A stretch of 21,822 nt of DNA from a bacterium (GCA_030685015.1 JAUXWS010000049.1:1-21822), one strand, 5' to 3'; numbered from the stretch's first letter, positions 1-7,418 are shown. Notes: generated by a model not told the origin, from the letters alone. Numbers and translations: made by a program.

Positions 1-159
1 GTTTCCCAGGCGACGAAACAGGCGACGGGTGGCATTCAGGTCGCCGGGCAATTGCTGGATCGTTGGGCGAACAGCCCCGGGTGCCAGGATGGCGGCGGTG
101 ATGGAATTCTGGTGGACATCCAGTCCCACCCACGTGGTGGAAGTGTTACTCTCATGCAT
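1..159 (-). CDS. IS110-family transposase, N-terminal fragment (runs off window)
   Basis: Read on the minus strand from an ATG at 159, the frame stays open for 53 codons to the window edge. It gives a start MHESNTSTTWVGLDVHQNSI, followed by ITAAILAPGA and a segment ending FRRLGN. The VGLDVHQ-x-S motif near residues 11-19 is the hallmark of the RuvC-like (DEDD) domain of IS110 transposases, and its Asp is the first acidic catalytic residue. A Shine-Dalgarno-like GGAG lies about 7 bases upstream of the ATG. The family are RNA-guided recombinases that use a bridge RNA encoded next to the gene. Only the N-terminus is visible, so whether the full element is intact cannot be told. Identification rests on the motif and start; confidence is good for family, nil for subgroup. 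Confidence 0.82.
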   Translation of the reverse strand, partial: MHESNTSTTWVGLDVHQNSITAAILAPGAVRPTIQQLPGDLNATRRLFRRLGN

Positions 160-164
160 GGCCG

Positions 165-337
165 GGCTCCTTACGTTTCTGGGCACTGCCCAGTGTGGCT
201 CTGGTCCCTCGTGGATCAACCCACGGCCAACGTAGGGACCCGGCCGTTCCATAAGGTCTAGTCCACCTTCGCCGTGCGCCTGTCATCGGATCGACGCCCG
301 TCCCTGGAGATGACAGCGGCTCCGGGGACGGGTTTTT
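165..337 (-). ncRNA. Candidate IS110 bridge RNA (structured 5' leader of the transposase)
   Basis: The ~175 bases directly upstream of the IS110 transposase start are packed with complementary segments. In plus coordinates they are 297-304 with 325-332 (8 perfect pairs, extended by 306-309 with 320-323), 253-257 with 265-269 inside 241-244 with 271-274, 203-209 with 234-240 enclosing 210-214 with 221-225, and 179-184 with 188-193. No coding frame is convincing here. In the IS110 group the bridge RNA (about 180 nt in IS621) is encoded between the left end and the recombinase gene and folds into a 5' stem-loop plus two looped guide domains. Size, position and hairpin number fit that plan. The ends given are estimates, and the target and donor guide loops are not assigned. 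Confidence 0.42.
297..337 (+). terminator. Hairpin plus T5, terminator-like on the plus strand
   Basis: CCCGTCCC (297-304) pairs perfectly with GGGACGGG (325-332). A T-G wobble and GGAG/CTCC (306-309, 320-323) extend the stem to 13 pairs with a 10-base loop, and TTTTT follows at 333-337. On the plus strand this has the form of an intrinsic terminator. It would stop transcripts running out of the insertion element towards ald, antisense to the transposase. On the minus strand the same stem would be the first hairpin of the candidate bridge RNA. Both readings are possible. Confidence 0.45.
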
Positions 338-741
338 GATAGGCGGGAAGGGCACATGGACGGAAACGCCAGGCATCCACCCCTGAAGCTTCCCGCTTCC
401 TGGAGAAAAGCTGATCATGACCTGATGGTCGAGGGCGGAGCTTGGCGCAGGGTCTCTGCCCCTCGCAAGCTTTGAGGCCCTGGACCATGGACGGGGCCGG
501 CCCAGGCCGCTTCCCGAAGCCGAGGCCATCGCAGGCGGAAGTGGACGCCCGATTCCCAATCCCGCGCAGGGCCGCCGCCTGATTCCCAGCCCTGCACCGG
601 CCATGGCCCCCCCCTGCCCAAGATCAGCTTTGCCCACGACGTGTTCGACTCCTCATGGATTGGCACGGCTTTTGAGTGGATGGACATGCCCCGTGCGGAC
701 TCGTGGGAAGGGTTGGGCGGGCAGCGAACAGGAGGAATACC
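338..741. other. Non-coding stretch between the IS110 end and ald
   Basis: Open frames cross this ~400 bp on the minus strand, but none has a ribosome site, recognisable protein or sensible start, so I treat it as non-coding. It should contain the left boundary of the IS110 element. IS110 elements lack long terminal inverted repeats, so the boundary cannot be placed by eye. A short hairpin is visible at 385-399 (GAAGC/GCTTC). The octamer GATTCCCA occurs twice, at 551-558 and 581-588. The sigma54-like site at 661-675 and the ald ribosome site at 730-735 lie at the right-hand end. Confidence 0.55.
661..675 (+). promoter_or_regulatory. Candidate sigma54 (-24/-12) promoter upstream of ald
   Basis: TGGCACG (661-667), four bases, then TTGA (672-675) matches the sigma54 consensus TGGCACG-N4-TTGC at all but the last base. 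The -24 GG is intact; the -12 GC reads GA, which is a serious mismatch. It would put transcription start near 687, about 55 bases before the ald start codon. No enhancer-binding-protein site was identified. Treat as a candidate only. Confidence 0.28.
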
Positions 742-1887
742 ATGCAATTCAGTCTGGCCAAAGAAGTCCGGCGCGGCGAACATCGGGTGGCCTTGACTCC
801 CAGCGGGGTCGGGCAGCTCATCGCCGCCGGGCAGGAGGTCTTCGTGCAGTCCGGCGCGGGCACCGCCTCCCATTTCACGGATCAGGAGTACCAGGACGTG
901 GGCGGCACCATCGTCTACACGCCGGAGGAGGCTTACGCCCGCGGTGAAGTCGTGGTCAAGGTGCTGCCACCCAAGGAGGAGGAGACGGAGCTGATCCGGG
1001 AGGATTGCTGTCTGGTCAGCTTCCTGCAGATCGCCGCCGGCCGGGACCGCCTGCTGGACACCCTGCTCAAGGAGAGGATCCTCGCCCTGGGCCTGGAGCT
1101 GGTCTCCCACCAGGATGGCCGCAAACCCCTGGTCACCGCCATGAGCGAGATCGCCGGCCAGCTGGCCATTCAATTCGGCGCCAACTACCTGCTCAGCGAC
1201 CATGGCGGCCGCGGCATCCTGCTGGGTTCCATTCCCGGCATCAGCGGCGCCACCGTGACCATTCTCGGCGCCGGCACGCTGGGCACCATGGCCGCCCGCA
1301 CGGCGCTGGGCATGGGCGCCCAGGTGGTCTTGCTGGACCGGGACATCTCGCAGCTTCGCAGGGCCGAGCACTCCCTGGGCCACGTGGCGACGATGATGGC
1401 CACGTCCAACAACATCCGTCGTGCCCTGGCCTTTGCCGACATCGCCATCGGCGCCGTCAGCCTCCCGGGGGACCGCACTCCCCATCTGGTCGACCGCGAG
1501 ATGGTGCGCGGCATGAAGGCCGGATCCGTCATCGTGGACACCTCGGTGGACATGGGCGGTTGCTTTGAGACCAGCCGCCCCACCACCATCGAGAGCCCCA
1601 CCTTCATCGCCGAGGACGTGGTCCATTGCTGCATTCCCAACCTGCCCAGCCTGGTCTGCCGCACCTCCAGCCGCGCCCTCTCGCACAGCATCGCGCCCTT
1701 GCTGCTCGAGATGGCCCGGGAGGGTGGCGCCATTCCTCTGCTGCGGCGCATCCAGGGCCTTCGAGACGGGGTGGTGACGATCGGGGGCCAGGTGACCAAC
1801 GCGCGGGTGGCGGAGCTCTACGGTCGCCCGCTGGGTGATCTGATGGCGGCCCTGGCCGCCCTGAGCGATAAGGAGGGCGGACGATGA
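742..1887 (+). CDS. Alanine dehydrogenase/PNT-family protein, Bacteroidota-like subfamily
   Basis: This 381-residue cytosolic protein belongs to the alanine dehydrogenase/transhydrogenase family. That family interconverts L-alanine and pyruvate with NAD(H), or in related branches acts on other amino-acid-like substrates. Start chosen at 742: AGGAGG lies at 730-735, six bases upstream, and the protein begins with the family pattern KEVRRGEHRVALTP. Arg15 (substrate carboxylate), Lys73 (equivalent of Lys75), the Rossmann motif GAGTLG (176-181) and Asp270 in DTSVDMGG are present. The catalytic His96 of characterised enzymes is Gln96 here (SFLQIAAG). The segments GGCFETS and VVHCCIPNLPS resemble, from memory, proteins annotated alanine dehydrogenase in Bacteroidota, which I recall also having Gln there. 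Its stop overlaps the next start (ATGA), so the two genes are probably translationally coupled. Family is secure; the reaction is not. Confidence 0.85.
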   Translation: MQFSLAKEVRRGEHRVALTPSGVGQLIAAGQEVFVQSGAGTASHFTDQEYQDVGGTIVYTPEEAYARGEVVVKVLPPKEEETELIREDCCLVSFLQIAAGRDRLLDTLLKERILALGLELVSHQDGRKPLVTAMSEIAGQLAIQFGANYLLSDHGGRGILLGSIPGISGATVTILGAGTLGTMAARTALGMGAQVVLLDRDISQLRRAEHSLGHVATMMATSNNIRRALAFADIAIGAVSLPGDRTPHLVDREMVRGMKAGSVIVDTSVDMGGCFETSRPTTIESPTFIAEDVVHCCIPNLPSLVCRTSSRALSHSIAPLLLEMAREGGAIPLLRRIQGLRDGVVTIGGQVTNARVAELYGRPLGDLMAALAALSDKEGGR

Positions 1888-3176
1888 GCTGGGTGACCCG
1901 CTACCGGGAGCGCTGCGTCAGCGCCGAGGAGGCGGTCCGCGTGGTGAAGAGCGGGGACACGGTGCATATCCACCCGGGTTGCGCCATCCCCACACGGCTC
2001 GTCAACGCCATGTCGGCCCGCTGGCAGGAATTGGAGAATGTTGAGATCCTGCACATTCTCACCTTCAATCCGGCGCCCTATGTGGCGCCCGAGATGAAGG
2101 GGCACTTCCACCACACGGCGCTCTTCACCGGCGCCAATGTGCGGGAGGCGGTCAACGAGGGGCGAGCCGACTACGTGCCCGTCTTCCTCTCCGAGATTCC
2201 CGCCCTTTTCCGCAACGAGTATCCCATCGACGTCTCCATCATCCACGTCTCGCCGCCCGATGAGCACGGCTTCTGCAGCTACGGGATCGGCGACGAGGTG
2301 ACCAAGCCCGCCACCGAGGCGGCCCGCATCGTCATCGCCCAGGTCAACCCGCGCATGCCCCGGGTCCATGGCGACAACTTCATCCATGTCAGCAAGATCA
2401 AGGCCTTCGTCGAGGTGGACGATCCCCTTGTGGAGATCGTGCAGGGTACGGTCAGCGAACGCAACAAGGCCATCGGGCGCAACGTGGCCGGCCTGATCGA
2501 GGACGGGTCCACCTTGCAGATGGGCATCGGCGGCATTCCCGACGCCGTCCTGCTCTACCTGGAGGACAAGCGCGATCTGGGCATCCACACCGAGATGTTT
2601 TCGGACGGGGTGGTCAAGCTGGTGGAGGAGGGGGTCATCACCAATGACCGCAAGACCTTCCACCCGGGCAAAATGGTCGCCAGCTTCTGCATGGGCACCA
2701 AGCGACTCTATGATTTCGTGGCGGACAACCCGCTGATCGAGTTCCATCCCAGCCATTACGTCAACGACCCCTTCAACGTGGCCAGGAACGAACGGATGGT
2801 GGCGATCAACAGCGCCATCTCAGTGGATCTGACCGGCCAGGTGAACAGCGACTCCATCGGCACCCGCATCTATAGCGGTTTCGGCGGACAGGTGGACTTC
2901 ATCCGCGGCGCCGCTCGCTCCGCCGGCGGCAAGCCGATCATCGCCCTGCCGGCCACGGCCAAGTCGGACACGCAGAGCCGCATCGTGCCCACGCTGGCCC
3001 CGGGTGCCGGCGTCGTCACGTCCCGGGCCGATGTCCACTACATCGTCACGGAGTTCGGTGTGGCCTATTTGCACGGCAAGAGCATCCGCCAGCGGACGCG
3101 AGCCCTCATCGACATCGCCGCACCCGCTTTCCGCGAGGAACTGGAGCGCCAGGCCCGGGAGCTCAAGTACCTGTAG
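1884..3176 (+). CDS. Acetyl-CoA hydrolase / 4-hydroxybutyrate-type CoA-transferase
   Basis: This 430-residue protein is of the acetyl-CoA hydrolase/transferase family (class I CoA-transferase fold, two halves). Members move CoA between acetate and acyl-CoAs such as 4-hydroxybutyryl-, succinyl- or butyryl-CoA, or hydrolyse acetyl-CoA. The glycine-rich CoA-binding segment GIGGIPDAVL is at 214-223. The catalytic glutamate should be Glu237 in GIHTEMFSDG, which aligns with the Glu of Clostridium 4-hydroxybutyrate CoA-transferase (remembered alignment). The C-terminal half holds SGFGGQVDFIRGA and the conserved VTEFGVAYLHGKS. The length is normal. The ATG overlaps the ald stop by 4 bases, and an intrinsic terminator follows 30 bases after its stop. 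Pairing with an alanine-dehydrogenase-like gene suggests amino-acid or acyl-CoA fermentation, but the substrate cannot be read from the sequence. Confidence 0.88.
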   Translation: MSWVTRYRERCVSAEEAVRVVKSGDTVHIHPGCAIPTRLVNAMSARWQELENVEILHILTFNPAPYVAPEMKGHFHHTALFTGANVREAVNEGRADYVPVFLSEIPALFRNEYPIDVSIIHVSPPDEHGFCSYGIGDEVTKPATEAARIVIAQVNPRMPRVHGDNFIHVSKIKAFVEVDDPLVEIVQGTVSERNKAIGRNVAGLIEDGSTLQMGIGGIPDAVLLYLEDKRDLGIHTEMFSDGVVKLVEEGVITNDRKTFHPGKMVASFCMGTKRLYDFVADNPLIEFHPSHYVNDPFNVARNERMVAINSAISVDLTGQVNSDSIGTRIYSGFGGQVDFIRGAARSAGGKPIIALPATAKSDTQSRIVPTLAPGAGVVTSRADVHYIVTEFGVAYLHGKSIRQRTRALIDIAAPAFREELERQARELKYL

Positions 3177-3205
3177 CTGGCCCGTCAAGCCGCAGACCCG
3201 AGCAG

Positions 3206-3229
3206 GGGCCGTCTCTGGGCGGCCCTTTT
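3206..3229 (+). terminator. Intrinsic terminator of the ald-CoA-transferase operon
   Basis: GGGCCG (3206-3211) pairs with CGGCCC (3220-3225) around an 8-base loop and is followed by TTTT (3226-3229). It lies 30 bases after the CoA-transferase stop. Confidence 0.7.
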
Positions 3230-3303
3230 CCCGTCCATGCCGTCGATCGATCCTTGAGACGCCCCGCCGCCCTTATCCATGAATGATTTTCAATTTCATC
3301 AAG

Positions 3304-3340
3304 ACAGGTGACAGGGCACACACCTGTTCAGCCCTTGACA
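3304..3340 (+). promoter_or_regulatory. Inverted repeat and TTGACA box upstream of the PPC-protein gene
   Basis: ACAGGTG (3304-3310) and CACCTGT (3321-3327) form a 7-bp inverted repeat with a 10-base spacer, just ahead of a perfect TTGACA (3335-3340). I see no good -10 box 16-18 bases downstream, so the promoter is uncertain. The repeat could be an operator. The rest of the 3230-3445 spacer shows only weak GC-rich hairpins and the AAGGAG ribosome site at 3434-3439. Confidence 0.25.
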
Positions 3341-3445
3341 TTCAACCTTGGGGCCATCAGCCGGCAGCCGGTTGCGGCTCCTGTCATCCTTCCTCCTTCA
3401 GCGCCGCTCCGGTGACCGCCGGACACACACAGCAAGGAGATCATC

Positions 3446-6400
3446 ATGAACAGCGTGGCGTGGGCGATCTTGGCGCCGTGGCAGCGGCGCGCATTGGCTG
3501 GCGCGACGGTCTGGCTGGTTCTGTGGCCCCTGGCTCTGGCCCATGGCCAGTGTCCACCGGTCATGCCGCCGCCCAACGCGATTTACGAACTGGAACCCAA
3601 CAACACTCCACCCCAGGCCCAGCCCTGGCCCTTCCCACAGCCGGTCTACGGCGAACAAACGACCGTGGGCGATCCGGACTGCTTCCTGCTGCTCGGCGTG
3701 CCGCCGGATCAGGCGGTCCGTTTCCTGGTCGTGCCCGACACCTTCAATCCCCGCCTGCGCTTGTGGGGTATGACCGCCGGCATCTGGACCATGCTGCTGG
3801 AGGCGGACGAGGCCGGCTATTGCGAAGCCGAGCAAGTCGTCTACGGCGGCTGGGATCCCTGCCAGGTTGCCGTGCCGGTGGAGCAGCTGGTCTTGCAGGT
3901 GGTGCGCAGCCCCCTGCAGCCTCCCACGAACGGCTCCTACCTGGCCACGGCGGAGCTGGTGTCCAGCAACATCCCACCGGGCGACTGCTGCGCCTATCCC
4001 ATCGTGGTGGGCGGCTTTCCCTACACGGACACGCAGACCACTTCCGCCTCCTACCGCGACATGGGATTCAACAGCTCGGCGGACGTCTGGTACCGGCTGG
4101 AGCTGGCCCAGGGCGGCATCCTGCGGGCAGAGACCTGCGCGGCGGCCACCACCTTCGACACCATGCTCTGGCTGGTGGGCGATGATTGCCAGACGGTCCT
4201 CCACTCCAACGACAACAGCCTCGTCTGTGGTCCCCTTTCCACCAAGAGCCACCTGGCCTGGACCCTGTTGGCCGGCACCTACTATGTGGTGGTGGAGGGC
4301 AACGGCGCGGCGACGGGAACCTACCAGCTGGACCTGACCCTGGCCACCTGCAACCAGGTGGTGCCCGGCCCGGGCGCCCTCCTCGAGCTGGAGCCCAACG
4401 ACGAGTGGATGATGGCCCAGCCCTGGCCGGCCAGCATGCAGCTCTTCGGCGAGCAGACCTTGATGGGCGACGCGGACTGGTTCCGGCTGGAGAGCGCGGG
4501 CGTGCATGGCGAGTACTCGGTCACGATCCAGCCCGACACCTTCGACCCGGTGGTGACGGCCTACGTGCTCACGGACCTGGGCGTCGTGCCGGTGGCCACG
4601 GCCAACAGCGGCGGCTTCTGCGAGAGCGAGCAACTCACCTTCTTCGTCGATCCCTGCGCCCCCATCCACATCGTGGGCGGCCCCTACGTCGCGGTCACGC
4701 AGAACGAGGTGGGCATGCCCATGCACGGCCACTACGCCGGCTCGTTCAGCGTTGGCCCGAACCCGATCCCGGCGGGCGACTGCTGCCAGTATCCGATCAG
4801 CGTGGGAGCCTTTCCGTACACCGACACGCAGGCCACTACCTCCGGCTTCCGCGACCAGGGCTTCAACGCCAGCGCCGACGTCTGGTACCGCCTGGATCTG
4901 GACCAGGGCGGCGTGCTCACGGCCCAGACCTGCGCCGCGGCCACCACCTTCGACACCATGCTGCGCGTCCTGGATGACGACTGCCAGACGGTGCTGGATT
5001 CCAACAACGACAGCAACATTTGCGGCCTGGGCTCGTCGAGGAGCTGGCTGAGCAAGGCGCTGGCGGCAGGCACTTGCTATGTGATGGTGGAGGGCAACGG
5101 CAACGCCACGGGCACCTTCCAGCTTGATCTGAGCTTCCTTGGCTGCAACGCCGTCGTGCCCGGACCCGGCGCCCTGTGGGAGTTGGAGCCCAACGACGAG
5201 CCCGAGATGGCCATGCCCTGGCCCCCTGAGCTGCAGCTCTACGGAGAGCAGACGAGCGCCGGCGACCCCGATTTCTTCCACCTGATTCTGCCGAACCTGC
5301 TGGACGGCTTCGAGCTGATGATTGAAGCGGACACCTTCGATCCCGTGGTGCGCGTCCATGCCCTCACGGAGGACGGCTTGTTCCTCATGGCCGTGGCGGA
5401 CAATGGCGGTTTCTGCCAAAGCGAAGCGGTGGCCGTGGCGCCCTGGGATCCCTGTCTCAACCTGGTTCCCCTCCTGGGATGGGTGGTGGAAGTGTCGCCC
5501 TCCTCCCAGAGTCCGCTCAGCGACGGACACTATCTGGGAACGGCGACGGTGATTCCTTCGACCGTCGCGGCCGGCGACTGCTGCGCCTACCCCATCCCCG
5601 TGGGCAGCCTGCCCTACAGCGACACGCAGACCACGTCCACGGGCTTCCGCGACATGGGCTTCGGCGCCTCCCCTGACGTCTGGTACGAATTGTCCCTGAG
5701 CCAGGGCGGCGTGCTCACGGCGCATAGCTGCGGCGGCAGCAGCAATTTTGACACGATGCTGCGCCTGCTGGACGACGACTGCGCCACCGTGATCGCCTCC
5801 AACGACAATTCCCTCATGTGTGGCAGCGGCTCCGCGCAGAGCTGGCTCAGCGCCTGCGTCAGCGCCGGCACCTACTACGTGATGGTCGAGGGCGGCGGCA
5901 ACGCCAGTGGCACCTTCACCTTGAATCTTGCCCTGCGACCGGGCGCCGCCCAAGCCCGGCTCATCGCCGGGGAATGGGGCGCCGACGCCGAGGAGTGGCA
6001 CCAGCGCTTCACCGACGAGACCAGCCACCTCTGGCTCTTGCCCGACGATCCCTGCCGCAGCATCCAGCAGGTGCTTTTCCGCGGGACGTCGGAGAGTGGC
6101 GCCTGGGTCGTGCTGGGCGTCGACACGGACGGCTGGGAGCCGCCCATGGCCACGGAGCGAGTGCCCCAGCCGGACGGCGACGGCTGGTTCTGCGACTTCG
6201 ACCCGGGCCTGCTGCGCCTGGAGCCGGGGCTCATCCACTTCGCGGCGGACCTCACACTGGAGGATGGTTCGTTGGTCACGGTGGAGACGACCAGCTGGTA
6301 CGCGCCCAACCTGAGCGCGGACTGGCTCTCCCTGGAGCTGGAACGGGAGATCACCCTGCATGGCGGCATCCTGACCGTCTACCCGCAGCCGGACAACCAG

Positions 6401-7393
6401 GATTTGACCCTCTCGTGGAAACTGGGGGAGAAGGTGCCCCAATGGAGCCGTGAGGTGCCGCCGGAGTGGCAGCGCCCGGTCTCCGACACCCATTGCACCC
6501 CCACGGCGGCGGCCGCCTGCCTGGAATGGCTGGACGCCACCTACGGCACCAACGTCACCGGCGGCTTGTCGGGTGACGAACTGATCACGGGTCTGGGCAA
6601 CGCCATGGACACCAACGTGGGCGGCTCCGGCACGACCGGTTCCGGCCTGCGGGAGGGCTTGCAGGACTGGATTGGCGACAACGGTGGCGGCTACACGGTC
6701 CACACCGATCTCCACGGCGACACGGATGGCATGCAGGAGCAGGGGGAGTCCCAGAATCAGGATGTCATCGCGACGCTCCAGTGGGCGGGCGGCGGCTCCC
6801 ACAGTGTGACGCTCAGCTCCTTCAACAACGTGCCCAATGAGGATGGCACCCACACGGTGGACTTCATGGACCCGTGGACCGGCAGCACCCAGGAGGGGAG
6901 TTTCAACCCGGACACGGGCGCCTTCAGCGGCTATGGCAGCGGCAGCGATTCCGGAGCCCTGGGCAGCGTCACCTACGTCTGCCCCGTGGAGCAGGAGCCG
7001 GGCGGCGGAGGCAGCGGCGAGGGCGGCAGCGGCATGGGTCCACTTGTACCTGGCGGCTTGGGCATTCCCGTCCAGCCGGGCTGGTGGTGGCTCAAGCTGA
7101 CCTTCATCGACTCCTTCGGCATGGCCGCGGAGCGCTTCCATCTGGTGCGGAGCCTGGCGCCCGGGGAGCCGCTCGTGAGCATCGAGCTGCTGCCGGAGAG
7201 CAACCAGGTGCGCTTGAGCTGGGATCCCGTGGACGACGCCACTGGCTATCGCATCTACCGGCACGTGGACAGCTTCTTCGACGTCTTCACCATGGATCCG
7301 TGGCTGGAGACGGACCAGACGGAGGCCTTCGACGCCACGGGTCCGGCCGGCACCCGCTGGTGCTACAGGGTGACGGCGGTCTACCCCCGCTAG
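3446..7393 (+). CDS. Large secreted protein: three PPC-type repeats, papain/C39-like domain, FnIII
   Basis: This 1315-residue exported protein is not a named family. A signal peptide spans about residues 1-34 (basic QRR, hydrophobic core, cleavage near ALA-HG or AHG-Q). Three tandem units start at residues 48, 314 and 579. Each has an ELEPN(N/D)/GEQT-x-x-GD unit, then a DCC-x-YPI ... DVWY-x-L ... FDTML ... AGT-x-Y-x-MVEG unit, as in bacterial pre-peptidase C-terminal (PPC) beta-sandwich domains. After a linker domain (~832-1000), residues 1000-1170 have Gln1009, Cys1017 (HCTPTAAAACLEW), His1119 (GSHSVTL) and Asp1142 (FMDPWTG), the order of a C39/papain-like peptidase triad. A Gly/Ser-rich linker leads to a terminal FnIII domain (~1241-1315, SWDPVDDATGYRIYR). 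There is no sorting domain or membrane anchor. A secreted protease or peptide-binding adhesin is inferred. AAGGAG seven bases upstream supports the start. Confidence 0.8.
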   Translation: MNSVAWAILAPWQRRALAGATVWLVLWPLALAHGQCPPVMPPPNAIYELEPNNTPPQAQPWPFPQPVYGEQTTVGDPDCFLLLGVPPDQAVRFLVVPDTFNPRLRLWGMTAGIWTMLLEADEAGYCEAEQVVYGGWDPCQVAVPVEQLVLQVVRSPLQPPTNGSYLATAELVSSNIPPGDCCAYPIVVGGFPYTDTQTTSASYRDMGFNSSADVWYRLELAQGGILRAETCAAATTFDTMLWLVGDDCQTVLHSNDNSLVCGPLSTKSHLAWTLLAGTYYVVVEGNGAATGTYQLDLTLATCNQVVPGPGALLELEPNDEWMMAQPWPASMQLFGEQTLMGDADWFRLESAGVHGEYSVTIQPDTFDPVVTAYVLTDLGVVPVATANSGGFCESEQLTFFVDPCAPIHIVGGPYVAVTQNEVGMPMHGHYAGSFSVGPNPIPAGDCCQYPISVGAFPYTDTQATTSGFRDQGFNASADVWYRLDLDQGGVLTAQTCAAATTFDTMLRVLDDDCQTVLDSNNDSNICGLGSSRSWLSKALAAGTCYVMVEGNGNATGTFQLDLSFLGCNAVVPGPGALWELEPNDEPEMAMPWPPELQLYGEQTSAGDPDFFHLILPNLLDGFELMIEADTFDPVVRVHALTEDGLFLMAVADNGGFCQSEAVAVAPWDPCLNLVPLLGWVVEVSPSSQSPLSDGHYLGTATVIPSTVAAGDCCAYPIPVGSLPYSDTQTTSTGFRDMGFGASPDVWYELSLSQGGVLTAHSCGGSSNFDTMLRLLDDDCATVIASNDNSLMCGSGSAQSWLSACVSAGTYYVMVEGGGNASGTFTLNLALRPGAAQARLIAGEWGADAEEWHQRFTDETSHLWLLPDDPCRSIQQVLFRGTSESGAWVVLGVDTDGWEPPMATERVPQPDGDGWFCDFDPGLLRLEPGLIHFAADLTLEDGSLVTVETTSWYAPNLSADWLSLELEREITLHGGILTVYPQPDNQDLTLSWKLGEKVPQWSREVPPEWQRPVSDTHCTPTAAAACLEWLDATYGTNVTGGLSGDELITGLGNAMDTNVGGSGTTGSGLREGLQDWIGDNGGGYTVHTDLHGDTDGMQEQGESQNQDVIATLQWAGGGSHSVTLSSFNNVPNEDGTHTVDFMDPWTGSTQEGSFNPDTGAFSGYGSGSDSGALGSVTYVCPVEQEPGGGGSGEGGSGMGPLVPGGLGIPVQPGWWWLKLTFIDSFGMAAERFHLVRSLAPGEPLVSIELLPESNQVRLSWDPVDDATGYRIYRHVDSFFDVFTMDPWLETDQTEAFDATGPAGTRWCYRVTAVYPR
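3587..4384 (+). repeat. PPC tandem unit 1 of 3
   Basis: This is the first ~798-bp unit of the internal repeat, beginning at ELEPNNT (residue 48). It contains both sub-units: the GEQT-x-x-GD half and the DCCAYPI...FDTML half. Confidence 0.8.
4385..5179 (+). repeat. PPC tandem unit 2 of 3
   Basis: Second unit, ~795 bp, beginning at ELEPNDE (residue 314). The B half (DCCQYPI, DVWYRLDL, TTFDTMLR, VMVEGNG) is very close to unit 1 at protein and DNA level, which points to in-frame tandem duplication. Confidence 0.8.
5180..5940 (+). repeat. PPC tandem unit 3 of 3
   Basis: Third unit, beginning at ELEPNDE (residue 579). It ends around LNLALRPG, lacks the VVPGPGAL linker that joins units 1-2 and 2-3, and passes straight into a different domain. 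Confidence 0.78.
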
Positions 7394-7418
7394 GCTTCCG
7401 CCAGAACGATGGAATGGG

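Noticed and set aside
280-337. Fluoride-type or other pseudoknotted riboswitch on the plus strand
   Set aside because: The conserved bases of the fluoride motif are absent, and no gene starts within a sensible distance downstream on that strand.
676-741. Upstream ATG extending ald by 22 codons
   Set aside because: The ATG at 742 has AGGAGG at ideal distance and matches the family N-terminus; the extension would overlap the promoter candidate.
415-1686. A 423-codon minus-strand open frame overlapping ald
   Set aside because: Its sequence is a shadow of the alanine dehydrogenase frame and shows no family.
7170-7393. Type IX secretion C-terminal sorting domain on the PPC protein
   Set aside because: The C-terminus is a FnIII domain ending at YRVTAVYPR; no sorting-domain motif follows.
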